Shown here in pieces: positions 25,625 to 34,008 of a DNA stretch of 50,109 bases. The stretch lies in the NCBI GenBank assembly GCA_046462535.1, contig JBKGVF010000003.1, positions 1-50,109 of the forward strand, written 5' to 3'. This DNA comes from JAAZCI01 sp046462535. Lineage in GTDB: Bacteria > Pseudomonadota > Gammaproteobacteria > Cardiobacteriales > Wohlfahrtiimonadaceae. The notes beneath the pieces were generated by a model, which made no database searches, was not told the origin of the DNA, and worked only from the letters and a program-made list of their open reading frames with translations. Made by a program: the position numbers and the translations under genes. Position 1 is the first letter of the stretch. Each line of letters opens with the position of its first letter.

Positions 25625-27039
25625 TGAGCGTAGTAGTCAGCGATTTCAGCCAGCAGTGCACTATATTGGGGATGATCGTGATAGTGATCTTGTAACTCTT
25701 TTAGCCGCTCCTCATGGCGGAGGCGATCATTATTAGCCCGTGTTCGAGAGAAGGTTTGCCAAATTTTCTGCTCCACCTCATTGAGGCTTTCGGGATAGTT
25801 CTTCGCACGATAGCGAAAGAGAAGAGGTTCAACACGGGCATCGGTAAAGTGCCACTCCTGGGCCATGATCTGGTCAGGCGGTAGGGTTGGAATTCGATCC
25901 ATCTGAGCCCGATCATCATGACTAAAGAAGCCATCATAGAGTGCCTCTTCAGGATCAATCAGTTGAGCTGAGCCCCTCTGAGTTGGTTGGTAGAGAGCAC
26001 TCAATTTTTGACTAATCGGATCACGATGGGCCATCAGCTCGTTATGGCGGGCGACGATTGTGGCTCGATCTAACCCTTCAGTATGTTCCGGTGGCGCATC
26101 ACGAAGGACCCCTAATGGCGCTAAGATGGGAGCACGATTATGGTGCAGTAACTTAATTGGTGGGCGAGATTCCCCTTCGTTGTAATCCTCCTCTTTGGTA
26201 TAGAGTAAACGCCGCAACTCATCGGCTGATTGGGTGAGTAGTGGTGTGATCGGCTTTCGTAGATCCACAACGATGGTGGCGTTCCGATTGGTGGGGTGGG
26301 GGGTGAGTGGGGTAATGACCGAGAGGTAATGATTCTTCGCCCCAAACATGCCTGAGATATGGAGAAGAGGCTCCGGTTGATGGAGGCGTAACATCCCCTC
26401 TACCGCCTCTTTACGGCGATTACTAAAGTAATATTGGAAGAGGCGAGGCTGCTTGCTTTTGAGCAACTTCGCTAATGCGATCGTGGCGTAGACATCACTC
26501 AAGGCATCATGCGCATCTTGATGCTCCAATCCATTGGCTGCCGTTAAGGCCTCCAGTTTAAGCGAGACACGCCCCTTCTCATCGATGGGCCACTCAATCC
26601 CCTCAGGACGGAGTGCATAGGTAGCCCGCACTACATCGATTAAGTCCCAGCGGGTATTCCCATTTTGCCAACTATAGGCGTAGGGATCATAAAAGTTACG
26701 GTAGAAGAGAAAGCGGGTCGCCTCATCATCAAAGCGGATATTGTTATAGCCTAAAATGCAGCTATTAGGATGGGTAAATTGCTCATGAATGAGACGAGCA
26801 AAGGTGGCCTCATTGACCCCCCGCTCATTACAGAGTTGGGGGGTGATTCCTGTCACTAAGATAGCTTCAGGATCGGGAAGGTAGTCGGGGGATTGTTGAC
26901 AGTAGAGATTGATCGGCTCATCGATAATATTAAAATCAAGATCGGTGCGCACACCCCCAAATTGGGCGATTCGATCACGGCGGGGATCAACCCCAAAGGT
27001 CTCATAATCGTAAAAGAAAAAACTGGTTGTATTACTCAT
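25621..27039 (-). CDS. sbcB: Exodeoxyribonuclease I
   Basis: 472 residues versus 475 in E. coli, collinear throughout. The DEDD exonuclease core starts with FFFYDYETFGVDPRRDRIAQF (D11 and E13), continues with CILGYNNIRFDDEATRF and ends with HQDAHDALSDVYATIALAKL. The ExoI SH3-like and helical C-terminal domains follow. It degrades single-stranded DNA 3-prime to 5-prime in repair and recombination. It begins three bases after the lptB stop and overlaps the nuclease gene downstream, so DNA-repair genes share a transcript with the lipopolysaccharide export genes. Confidence 0.95.
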   Translation of the reverse strand: MSNTTSFFFYDYETFGVDPRRDRIAQFGGVRTDLDFNIIDEPINLYCQQSPDYLPDPEAILVTGITPQLCNERGVNEATFARLIHEQFTHPNSCILGYNNIRFDDEATRFLFYRNFYDPYAYSWQNGNTRWDLIDVVRATYALRPEGIEWPIDEKGRVSLKLEALTAANGLEHQDAHDALSDVYATIALAKLLKSKQPRLFQYYFSNRRKEAVEGMLRLHQPEPLLHISGMFGAKNHYLSVITPLTPHPTNRNATIVVDLRKPITPLLTQSADELRRLLYTKEEDYNEGESRPPIKLLHHNRAPILAPLGVLRDAPPEHTEGLDRATIVARHNELMAHRDPISQKLSALYQPTQRGSAQLIDPEEALYDGFFSHDDRAQMDRIPTLPPDQIMAQEWHFTDARVEPLLFRYRAKNYPESLNEVEQKIWQTFSRTRANNDRLRHEERLKELQDHYHDHPQYSALLAEIADYYAQ

Positions 27040-27042
27040 AAT

Positions 27043-27765
27043 TTATAGTAGAAAATCTTCTCCAAGGTAGACGCGACGCACATCCTCATTATTGAGGAGG
27101 CTCTCGGTATCCCCTTCGGCAATAACCCGCCCAGCATTAAGAATATAGGAGCGATGGCAGATGCTGAGAGTCTCCCGAATATTGTGGTCGGTAATTAAGA
27201 TGCCTATATTGCGGGCTGAGAGATCTTTGATAATGGATTGAATATCAGCGATAGAGAGGGGATCCACTCCAGCAAAAGGCTCATCAAGTAGGAGGAATTT
27301 AGGGCTTAGGGCGAGGCTACGGGCAATCTCCACTCGACGCCGCTCCCCTCCTGAGAGGGCAACCCCAGCAGAATCGGCAATATGGGTGATCTTAAAGTCG
27401 TCAAGCAGTTGATCGGTTAATGCTTTCTGCTCTGCACGGGTAAGATCACTCCGTGTTTCCGCAATTGCGTGGATATTCTCCCGAGTGGTCAATTTACGAA
27501 AGATGGAGGCCTCTTGTGGTAGATACCCAATCCCCATCTGTGCACGGCGATGAATTGGGGCTTGTGAGATCTCCTCTCCATCGAAGTAGATATGCCCCTC
27601 ATCGGGTGAGATAAGCCCCACAGTCATATAGAAGGAGGTGGTTTTTCCTGCTCCATTAGGCCCTAAGAGCCCGACAATCTCCCCTTGAGAGAGCTGAAAA
27701 GAGGCCCCATTGACAACAGTACGCTTCTTGTAACGTTTAACAAGCTCTTTAACCTCTAGCTTCAT
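27043..27765 (-). CDS. lptB: LPS export ABC transporter ATP-binding protein LptB
   Basis: 240 residues from the ATG at 27765, which overlaps the lptA TGA by one base (TGATG). A TTG one codon earlier is less likely, since GGGAGG is six bases before the ATG. Walker A is GPNGAGKTT (about 35-43), the signature LSGGERRRVEIARSL and Walker B FLLLDEPFAGVDP, followed by the switch HNI of the LptB group (LITDHNIRETL). It powers LptFG to extract lipopolysaccharide from the inner membrane. The rpoN gene that usually follows lptB is replaced here by sbcB. Confidence 0.96.
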   Translation of the reverse strand: MKLEVKELVKRYKKRTVVNGASFQLSQGEIVGLLGPNGAGKTTSFYMTVGLISPDEGHIYFDGEEISQAPIHRRAQMGIGYLPQEASIFRKLTTRENIHAIAETRSDLTRAEQKALTDQLLDDFKITHIADSAGVALSGGERRRVEIARSLALSPKFLLLDEPFAGVDPLSIADIQSIIKDLSARNIGILITDHNIRETLSICHRSYILNAGRVIAEGDTESLLNNEDVRRVYLGEDFLL

Positions 27766-28271
27766 CAATCCCTCCCCTTCTTCGGTAGAACGCGAAAATG
27801 GACCCGCTGCTGCCCCTCACTAATGGCGTGGATCTGATCAGTATCGAGATGATAGTTGATGCGATCGGCGGTGACGGTATCCCCATTGCGGGTCACCTTA
27901 GCATCCTTCACTAAAACAATCAGCTCCCGATCGGGGTAGTAAAAGATCTGTTCCGACTCCGCATCGAGCCAATCCTCCTGCTCTTCAGGGCGGTGGAAGA
28001 CCTCTACATTATGGCGTCCCTCAATTTCAGATACCTCCCCATCATCAAGAAGAATCTGCATATAGTCGGCCTGAATCTCCCATGCTCCCTGAATGGCAAT
28101 GACATCGTCACGATAGATAATAATATCCCGCTCCTGCTCAAAGGTTACCGATCGGGCGGTGATATCGATAGGGAGCCCTGAGGCCTCTTCACCATATAGA
28201 GTCAATGGGGTAAGAAGTAGAAACAGAAACAGAAGCAGAAGGGGAGAGGTGGGATATCGTAAATTATTCAT
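27765..28271 (-). CDS. lptA: Periplasmic LPS transport protein LptA
   Basis: 168 residues from the ATG at 28271. That start overlaps the end of lptC by eight bases, giving a compact signal peptide (MNNLRYPTSPLLLLFLFLL, ending near LTLYG). A start at 28286, or the longest frame from 28325, is also open but would extend the N-region. The mature part has the LptA jelly-roll pattern: PIDITARSVTFEQERDIIIY, then DVIAIQGAWEIQADYM and VTRNGDTVTADRINYH. LptA bridges the periplasm between LptC and LptD. Gene order lptC-lptA-lptB is standard. Confidence 0.93.
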   Translation of the reverse strand: MNNLRYPTSPLLLLFLFLLLTPLTLYGEEASGLPIDITARSVTFEQERDIIIYRDDVIAIQGAWEIQADYMQILLDDGEVSEIEGRHNVEVFHRPEEQEDWLDAESEQIFYYPDRELIVLVKDAKVTRNGDTVTADRINYHLDTDQIHAISEGQQRVHFRVLPKKGRD

Positions 28272-28842
28272 AATGGGTTTTAACATCGTTAAGTATGGTG
28301 TACTCCCCTTGGTTGGGGTAGCCAATTAAGCCATAACCAGTCAATCGGGTACGGTCAGAGAGAATCTCCACAAAGTGATCGGTATAGAGGGATTCCCCTC
28401 GATCCTTTACAAAGAGTTGATCGGTAAAGAGGGAGGCTTGCTCCACTCCCGCCTCATCATACTGGTAGAGCTCCACATCCTGATTGAGGGTAATGAGTGC
28501 TTTATCCTCAGAGATATGGGCAGTTTTGGCGATGGCAAGGTAGCTCTTCAGAAGGACCCCCTCAGCTTGATACTCGAGCTGCAGTAGATCGGGGTTATCG
28601 ATAATCGATCCCCGCTCATCCCCATAATGAACCATATGGGTGCCATCGAGATAGAATTGGGCATACCCATCGGCAAGCCCCCCATTGTAGTAGCGAATGA
28701 GGGTGAAGGGGGTGGTCTCTATTGCGGGCCCTAAGGGGGCATCACTCTTCTCCTCTTGATCGTAACTATGAACATACCAAGAGACATAGAGAAGCAGCAG
28801 CAATAGAGGAAGAAGCATCAAGGTGCGCAGTCTGTTACTCAT
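28264..28842 (-). CDS. lptC: LPS export inner-membrane protein LptC
   Basis: 192 residues. A single N-terminal membrane anchor (LMLLPLLLLLLYVSWYV, 8-24) is followed by a periplasmic beta-jellyroll, starting around FTLIRYYNGGLADGYAQFY and ending LTGYGLIGYPNQGEYTIL, the usual LptC C-terminal block. It receives lipopolysaccharide from LptB2FG and passes it to LptA. rpiA lies 21 bases upstream and lptA overlaps downstream. kdsD and kdsC, the common partners, are not here. Confidence 0.92.
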   Translation of the reverse strand: MSNRLRTLMLLPLLLLLLYVSWYVHSYDQEEKSDAPLGPAIETTPFTLIRYYNGGLADGYAQFYLDGTHMVHYGDERGSIIDNPDLLQLEYQAEGVLLKSYLAIAKTAHISEDKALITLNQDVELYQYDEAGVEQASLFTDQLFVKDRGESLYTDHFVEILSDRTRLTGYGLIGYPNQGEYTILNDVKTHYE

Positions 28843-28863
28843 CGAGGAGCCCTCTCCTTACCA

Positions 28864-29526
28864 CTACTTCGAGCGTTGGATGGTCTCAATTTCTCCATCA
28901 TCATGGGCAACAAGCAGTAGATCTGCCGGTGCTTGGGCAAAGAGCCCATTTGTCACTACCCCAGTAATCTGGTTGATTTCCCTCTCTAGGGTCACAGGAT
29001 CGGTAATTGAGAGCCCCTGAACATCGACAATGAGATTGCCATTATCGGTAACAAAGTTGGGGCGAATCCGAGGTACTCCCCCAAGGGCTTTCATCTGCCG
29101 CATCACATATTGGGCAGCCATTGGAATCACCTCAATCGGTAGGGGAAAGGCGCCAAGCTGTGCTACCTGCTTACTCATATCGGCAATACAGATAAAACGT
29201 TCGGCATGGGCGGCAACAATCTTCTCACGGGTGAGTGCACCCCCTCCCCCTTTAATCATCGCTAATGAGGGATCAATCTCATCGGCACCATCGATATAGA
29301 TAGGAAAGTGGCTCACCTCATTGAGATCGAGGAGGGGTATCGCTAAATCGCGAATCTGGCTGCTGGTCCGTTCAGAGCTTGAGACCACACCGGTGATACG
29401 CTCTTTCACTTCGGGAAGAAGCTCAATCAGGCAGTCGACGGTTGATCCTGTTCCTAATCCTAAAATCTCCCCCTCTTCGATATAGTCGAGTGCGGCACGG
29501 GCGACGGCCTGTTTTAGTTTTAACAT
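28864..29526 (-). CDS. rpiA: Ribose-5-phosphate isomerase A
   Basis: 220 residues from the ATG at 29526. The longer frame begins with GTG at 29538, but the ATG has GGGAG at the right distance and matches the E. coli N-terminus (LKQAVARAALDYIEEGEI). Family motifs are LGLGTGSTVDC, DGADEIDPSLAMIKGGGGALTREKIVA (carrying the catalytic Asp-Glu-Lys region) and the C-terminal ITGVVTNGLFA. It interconverts ribose-5-phosphate and ribulose-5-phosphate, the latter being a precursor for Kdo through arabinose-5-phosphate, which loosely connects it to the following lpt genes. It is first in the minus-strand run. Confidence 0.96.
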   Translation of the reverse strand: MLKLKQAVARAALDYIEEGEILGLGTGSTVDCLIELLPEVKERITGVVSSSERTSSQIRDLAIPLLDLNEVSHFPIYIDGADEIDPSLAMIKGGGGALTREKIVAAHAERFICIADMSKQVAQLGAFPLPIEVIPMAAQYVMRQMKALGGVPRIRPNFVTDNGNLIVDVQGLSITDPVTLEREINQITGVVTNGLFAQAPADLLLVAHDDGEIETIQRSK

Positions 29527-29644
29527 CTCTTCTCCCACAAAATTTATCTATAAATGATCACTAATCCTCAGATTTTACCGTAAAAGAGTGGGAAAATGAA
29601 AACTATATTAAGTGACAAATATATTTATCTTAATGAGCTGGTTA

Positions 29645-29671
29645 TTGTATAGTATAAGGCTTATTTATAAT
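29645..29671 (+). promoter_or_regulatory. Possible promoter of the FKBP-min operon
   Basis: A perfect TATAAT at 29666-29671 has TTGTAT (29645-29650) 15 bases before it. The start codon would be only 22 bases from the -10. The -35 match is weak. Confidence 0.4.
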
Positions 29672-29692
29672 ATTAATTGGATAGATAGATTC

Positions 29693-30142
29693 ATGGTAAT
29701 CAATAAAAATTGTGTAGTTAACCTTCATTACTCCCTATTTGATGAAGAGGGGCGAGAGTTAGTCAATAGTCGTGAAGATGAGGCGCTCACCTATCTTCAT
29801 GGTAGCGGGCAATTAATCCCCGGTTTAGAGGCCGCTTTAGAGGGGGCCAAAGAGGGGCAGAGTGTTAGCTGCACACTGTCGCCGGAAGAGGCCTATGGTC
29901 CCCACTTAGCAGAGATGGTCTTTGATATTCCCCGTGACCAGATCAATAATGCAGAGCAGATTACCGTCGGTGCTGTTGTGACCGGTGTTGACCCCGAGGG
30001 AAATGAGCGTCATCACATAGTGGCCGCTGTTACCGATGAGACGATCACCTTAGATGCGAATCATCCATTAGCGGGGAAGACGCTGCGTTATGATGTTGAG
30101 GTTCTCTCAGTACGTGAAGCAGCAGATGAGTCAGGGCAATAG
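29693..30142 (+). CDS. FKBP-type peptidyl-prolyl isomerase, SlyD/FkpB class
   Basis: 149 residues from the ATG at 29693. A GTG at 29612 would add 27 hydrophobic, non-homologous residues that lie over the promoter, so it is rejected. The protein starts VVNLHYSLFDEEGREL, has YLHGSGQLIPGLEAALEGAKEG and SPEEAYGPH (FK506-binding fold), then an IF-type insert (VFDIPRDQINNAEQITVGAVV), and ends with HPLAGKTLRYDVEVLSV. This is the short SlyD/FkpB layout without the metal-binding His-rich tail of E. coli SlyD. It probably assists folding in the cytosol. minC begins 29 bases downstream. Confidence 0.9.
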   Translation: MVINKNCVVNLHYSLFDEEGRELVNSREDEALTYLHGSGQLIPGLEAALEGAKEGQSVSCTLSPEEAYGPHLAEMVFDIPRDQINNAEQITVGAVVTGVDPEGNERHHIVAAVTDETITLDANHPLAGKTLRYDVEVLSVREAADESGQ

Positions 30143-30170
30143 AGAGGGCGAAGGGTAGAAGAGGGTCACA

Positions 30171-30899
30171 ATGGAGAAGAGTTTTCAGTTTAAGGGGGGT
30201 GCCTTTACGTTAACGGTGCTCCACCTCAATACAACCGATCTACACCAGCTTGAGAGTGATTTAGCACAGAAGATCGCCCAATCTCCGATGCTCTTTAAAC
30301 AGATGCCGATTATTGTTGACCTATCACAATTAGATGGGCGTGGCGTCATCGATCTGAAGTGGCTAAAAAATCTCCTATTAGCACAGAAAATTATCCCAGT
30401 GGGTTTGCAGAATGTTCCCACCAATTTAACGCAGCGGGCGGAAGAGGCTGATTGGGGGATTCTCCATCAGGGGCAGGCTGCATCTCGGAAGAGTGAATCG
30501 GTATCAGAACCGATTCAAGAGGAGGTGCAAGCGACGCCCGTGGAGGAGCCACCCCTCTATACCCCCCCATGTGAAACCGCCGTTACCACTAACCAGATCC
30601 GCTCTGGGCAGCAGCTCTATCAGCAGCAGGGGGATATTATTATCATCAATACCGTCAATGTTGGGGCAGAGATTCTTGCCGATGGCAATATCCATATCTA
30701 TGGTGCCCTGCGTGGCCGTGCGCTGGCAGGGGTTAATGGTGATACAAATGCCCGTATCTTCTGTCAATCATTAGAGGCAGAGCTTGTCTCGATTGCTGGT
30801 AAATATAAGGTGATTGAGGAGTTTTCTGAGGAGTGGCGAGGGCATGCTGTGCAGATCTATCTCGATGAAAATGAGGAGCTCTGCATTGAGCGATTGTGA
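30171..30899 (+). CDS. minC: Septum site-determining protein MinC
   Basis: 242 residues. The N-terminal domain has the FtsZ-interacting fold (FQFKGGAFTLTVLHL). A variable linker (about 105-140) is followed by the beta-helical C-terminal domain IRSGQQLYQQQGDIIIINTV ... GAEILADGNIHIYGALRGRA, which carries the RSGQ motif that binds MinD. With MinD it blocks FtsZ assembly at the poles. GAGGGTCAC precedes the start. minD follows 95 bases downstream. Confidence 0.96.
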   Translation: MEKSFQFKGGAFTLTVLHLNTTDLHQLESDLAQKIAQSPMLFKQMPIIVDLSQLDGRGVIDLKWLKNLLLAQKIIPVGLQNVPTNLTQRAEEADWGILHQGQAASRKSESVSEPIQEEVQATPVEEPPLYTPPCETAVTTNQIRSGQQLYQQQGDIIIINTVNVGAEILADGNIHIYGALRGRALAGVNGDTNARIFCQSLEAELVSIAGKYKVIEEFSEEWRGHAVQIYLDENEELCIERL

Positions 30900-30994
30900 T
30901 TAGACGCATATTAATTTAGCATATACCCACCATCGGTAAAGATTGGTAAGCATCTTATCTTGCAATATCTTTTAGATAAAAGGAGTACATAGAG

Positions 30995-31804
30995 GTGACA
31001 CGAGTAGTGGTAGTAACGTCCGGAAAGGGAGGCGTTGGGAAGACAACAACAAGCGCCAGTATCGCTGCGGGATTTGCGCAGAGGGGCCATAAAACTGTCG
31101 TTATTGACTTTGATGTTGGTCTTCGTAATCTCGATCTGATTATGGGATGCGAGCGCCGTGTTGTGTATGATTTTGTTAATGTTGTCAATAAAGAAGCGAA
31201 TCTTCAACAGACCTTAATTAAGGATCGGCGATTAGATCAGCTCTATATCCTTCCCGCTTCTCAAACCCGTGATAAGGATGCCTTAACGCAGGAGGGGGTG
31301 AAGGGTGTTATTGATGATCTAAAAGAGATGGGCTTTGAGTATATCGTCTGTGACTCGCCTGCAGGTATTGAGAAGGGGGCACAACTGGCGATGTATTATG
31401 CCGATGATGCCATCATTACCACAAACCCAGAGGTCTCTTCGGTGCGGGACTCCGACCGTATATTAGGGATTCTTGCGAGCAAGACTGCTCGTGCAGAGAA
31501 GGGGGAGGAGGTGGAGCAACATCTCATTATCAACCGCTATAGCCCTGAACGTGCGGAGACGGGCGATATGCTCTCAGTATCAGATGTGTTAGATATCTTA
31601 GGCATTCCACTCTTAGGGGTTGTACCTGAATCGAACGAAGTGCTTCATGCCTCTAATGCCGGAATGCCCGTTATCCTCGATGAGGAGGCTGATGCTGGGC
31701 AGGCGTATGATGATATTGTGGCTCGCTTTTTAGGTGAAGATCGACCACACCGTTTTATTGATGTTGAGAAGAAGGGTCTGCTCCAGCGGATATTTGGAGG
31801 TTAG
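30995..31804 (+). CDS. minD: Septum site-determining ATPase MinD
   Basis: 269 residues starting at GTG 30995, with AGGAG (30981-30985) nine bases before it. The deviant Walker A is SGKGGVGKTTTSASI (with the signature first lysine), followed by VVIDFDVGLRNLDLIMGCE and the switch VCDSPAGIEKGA. The C-terminal amphipathic membrane-targeting helix (VEKKGLLQRIFGG) is intact. It oscillates with MinE and recruits MinC to the membrane. The last codons contain the ribosome site for minE. Confidence 0.98.
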   Translation: MTRVVVVTSGKGGVGKTTTSASIAAGFAQRGHKTVVIDFDVGLRNLDLIMGCERRVVYDFVNVVNKEANLQQTLIKDRRLDQLYILPASQTRDKDALTQEGVKGVIDDLKEMGFEYIVCDSPAGIEKGAQLAMYYADDAIITTNPEVSSVRDSDRILGILASKTARAEKGEEVEQHLIINRYSPERAETGDMLSVSDVLDILGIPLLGVVPESNEVLHASNAGMPVILDEEADAGQAYDDIVARFLGEDRPHRFIDVEKKGLLQRIFGG

Positions 31805-31808
31805 CGAT

Positions 31809-32117
31809 ATGTTTAAACGACTCTTTAGTCGCCGTCGTCGACAGAATAATACAGCCTCGATTGCTAAAGAGCGCTTGCAGATTATTGTGGCGCATGAGCG
31901 GAGGCGTAATGAGGATGGCAACCCCGATTTTATGCAGGATCTGCAGCGTGATATTCTTCTCGTGGTGCAGAAGTATCTTCCCGTTGAGGGGGATCAGATC
32001 AATATTGCCATGGATAAAGAGGGGGAATGTGATGTCTTAGAATTGAACATTCTTCTCGACCCCGCGGAGGAGGGGGAGAAAAAGGCAAAATCTGAGCAGA
32101 ACAACAGTGAGAAATAG
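31809..32117 (+). CDS. minE: Cell division topological specificity factor MinE
   Basis: 102 residues from the ATG at 31809, preceded by GGAGG (31796-31800) inside the end of minD. The longer frame from 31734 overlaps minD and is rejected. The N-terminal amphipathic helix FKRLFSRRRR is followed by the MinD-contact helix (AKERLQIIVAHERRRN) and the dimerisation domain LQRDILLVVQKYLPV. The C-terminus has an extra acidic/lysine-rich tail beyond the 88 residues of E. coli MinE. Confidence 0.97.
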   Translation: MFKRLFSRRRRQNNTASIAKERLQIIVAHERRRNEDGNPDFMQDLQRDILLVVQKYLPVEGDQINIAMDKEGECDVLELNILLDPAEEGEKKAKSEQNNSEK

Positions 32118-32158
32118 TGCTATTTTAGTAAATATCTCCCACAGAAGGTCGATCGATC

Positions 32159-32539
32159 GTGATGCGGTTAGATAAGTGGTTATGGGCCGCCCGCTTCTAC
32201 CGAACTCGTCGAATAGCAGTCGATGAGATTAAACGGGGTCGTGTTAAGGTGAATGGGGTTGTGGCAAAGCCCGCACGGCAGGTGGCTGTAGGAGATATGA
32301 TTTCGATCAATAAAAAGCAAGATCGTTATGAAGTAACGGTTCTGCAACTGATAGAGATGAGAGGGCCTGCTAAAGTTGCAGCAACAATGTATCAAGAGAG
32401 TGAGGCAAGTAGAGAGCAGCGGGAACGTGAGCGCTCACTGCGGCGACTCTCCTACGTTGCTGCACCTAAACATCCCGATAGCCGTGATAAACGGAAATTA
32501 CGCAAATTACGGCAGGGGTTATATTTGAAAGAAGAATAA
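32159..32539 (+). CDS. hslR: Heat shock protein 15 homologue, S4-domain RNA-binding protein HslR
   Basis: 126 residues. The S4 domain RLDKWLWAARFYRTRRIAVDEI ... RVKVNGVVAKPARQVAVGD matches Hsp15. The C-terminal half is basic and ends in a helix-rich tail (DKRKLRKLRQGLYLK). Hsp15 binds stalled 50S subunits that carry nascent-chain tRNA. The start is either GTG 32159 (AAGG ten bases before it) or ATG 32162 one codon later. It follows minE by 41 bases and precedes aspA by 21. Confidence 0.93.
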   Translation: MMRLDKWLWAARFYRTRRIAVDEIKRGRVKVNGVVAKPARQVAVGDMISINKKQDRYEVTVLQLIEMRGPAKVAATMYQESEASREQRERERSLRRLSYVAAPKHPDSRDKRKLRKLRQGLYLKEE

Positions 32540-32560
32540 CAACATAAGAGGAAATGACTC

Positions 32561-33967
32561 ATGGGTAGTAGAAAGGAAATCGATTTATTAGGGGAATTAA
32601 GTTTACCGAATTCAGCATATTACGGAATTCACACCTTGCGAGCACTGCAGAACTTTACGATTTCCACCCAAAAGATTAGTGATACCCCAGAGTTTATTTA
32701 TGGTGTTGTTAAGGTTAAAAAAGCCGCTGCCTTGGCAAATTGTGAGTTGGGCGCCATTAATGATGAGCGTGCAAAAGCAATTATAAAAGCATGTGATCTT
32801 ATCCTCTCAGATGAGCAGTATCTAGAGCAGTTTCCCATTGATGCCTTTCAAGGGGGAGCGGGTACCTCTTTTAATATGAATGTGAATGAGGTGATCGCAA
32901 ATATTGGCCTTGAGCTGATGGGGCATAAAAAGGGGGAGTATCAATATCTCCACCCCAATGATCATGTCAATGAATCCCAATCGACTAACGACTCATACCC
33001 AACTGGGATGAAGGTGGCACTCTACAGTGTGTCCGAGCGTCTCATTGAGGCGGCGGAGTATCTGATTGATGGATTATTAGCGAAAGCTAAAGAGTTCGCA
33101 CCGATCTTAAAGTTAGGGCGTACTCAGCTTCAGGATGCTGTTCCTATGAGTCTTGGGCAGGAGTTTAATGCCTTTGCGAGTATGATTAAAGTAGCGGTAC
33201 GGGATATTAAACGTTATCGCGAAGATCTATTGGCGGTTAATCTTGGGGGTACCGCCATTGGGACGGGTGTCAACACCCCTGAAGGTTATGCAGAACTGGT
33301 TGTGCAACGCCTCTCAGATGTTACGGGCGCTCCGTTTCGTCTTGCCGATGATCTCATTGCCGCAACCTCTGATGTCACGGATCTAGTTAAGTTTCACGGC
33401 ACTTTAAAATCGTTAGCCCTTAAGCTTGCTAAAATCGCTAATGATCTTCGTCTCCTCTCATCAGGACCACGGGCAGGCTTAAAAGAGATTAATCTTCCTG
33501 AGTTACAGGCAGGCAGCTCGATTATGCCGGCCAAGGTGAATCCTGTTCTACCGGAAGCGGTGAATAATGCCTGTTATAAAGTATTTGGTAATGATACAAC
33601 CGTTACGATGGCGGCAGAGGCGGGACAGCTACAGCTCAATGCAATGGAGCCTGTTATTGCTCAATCCCTCTTTGAATCGTTAGAGCTGCTGATCAATAGC
33701 TGCTATAGCCTTCAGGATAAATGTATCGAGGGGATTACCGCAAATGAGGCATACTGCCTCAACTATATCCTTAACTCTATCGGTATTATCACCTATCTCA
33801 ATCCCATTATTGGCCATAGTGAGGGGGATATTGTGGGGCGGATCTGCGTTAAGACCGGCAAGAGCGTTAAAGCGGTGGTGTTAGAGCGTAACTTAATGAG
33901 TGAAGAGGAGTTTGATAAGCACTTTACCTTAGATGCCCTGCGGAAAACCATTGGGATTGATGAGTAA
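32561..33967 (+). CDS. aspA: Aspartate ammonia-lyase
   Basis: 468 residues of the fumarase/aspartase superfamily. The flexible-loop signature GSSIMPAKVNP (about 317-327) holds the catalytic Ser. Other conserved blocks are GGAGTSFNMNVNEVIAN, HPNDHVNESQSTNDSYP and LGRTQLQDAVPMSLGQEF. The aspartase/fumarase distinction favours aspartase because the QGGAGTS and LGRTQ blocks read as in AspA, though fumarase C has a similar pattern. It converts aspartate to fumarate and ammonia. AGAGGAAATG precedes the start. It lies between hslR and xerC on the same strand. Confidence 0.92.
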   Translation: MGSRKEIDLLGELSLPNSAYYGIHTLRALQNFTISTQKISDTPEFIYGVVKVKKAAALANCELGAINDERAKAIIKACDLILSDEQYLEQFPIDAFQGGAGTSFNMNVNEVIANIGLELMGHKKGEYQYLHPNDHVNESQSTNDSYPTGMKVALYSVSERLIEAAEYLIDGLLAKAKEFAPILKLGRTQLQDAVPMSLGQEFNAFASMIKVAVRDIKRYREDLLAVNLGGTAIGTGVNTPEGYAELVVQRLSDVTGAPFRLADDLIAATSDVTDLVKFHGTLKSLALKLAKIANDLRLLSSGPRAGLKEINLPELQAGSSIMPAKVNPVLPEAVNNACYKVFGNDTTVTMAAEAGQLQLNAMEPVIAQSLFESLELLINSCYSLQDKCIEGITANEAYCLNYILNSIGIITYLNPIIGHSEGDIVGRICVKTGKSVKAVVLERNLMSEEEFDKHFTLDALRKTIGIDE

Positions 33968-34008
33968 ACGATTATTAACAAGAGCAGTATTATTTAGGGA
34001 GAGGAGAG

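Noticed and set aside
29612..29692. Longer N-terminus for the FKBP gene
   Set aside because: It would begin with GTG and add hydrophobic residues over a TATAAT-type promoter. The isomerase domain begins right after ATG 29693.
31734..31808. Longer N-terminus for minE
   Set aside because: It overlaps minD, and the ATG at 31809 has a strong GGAGG site and gives the conserved MinE N-terminus.
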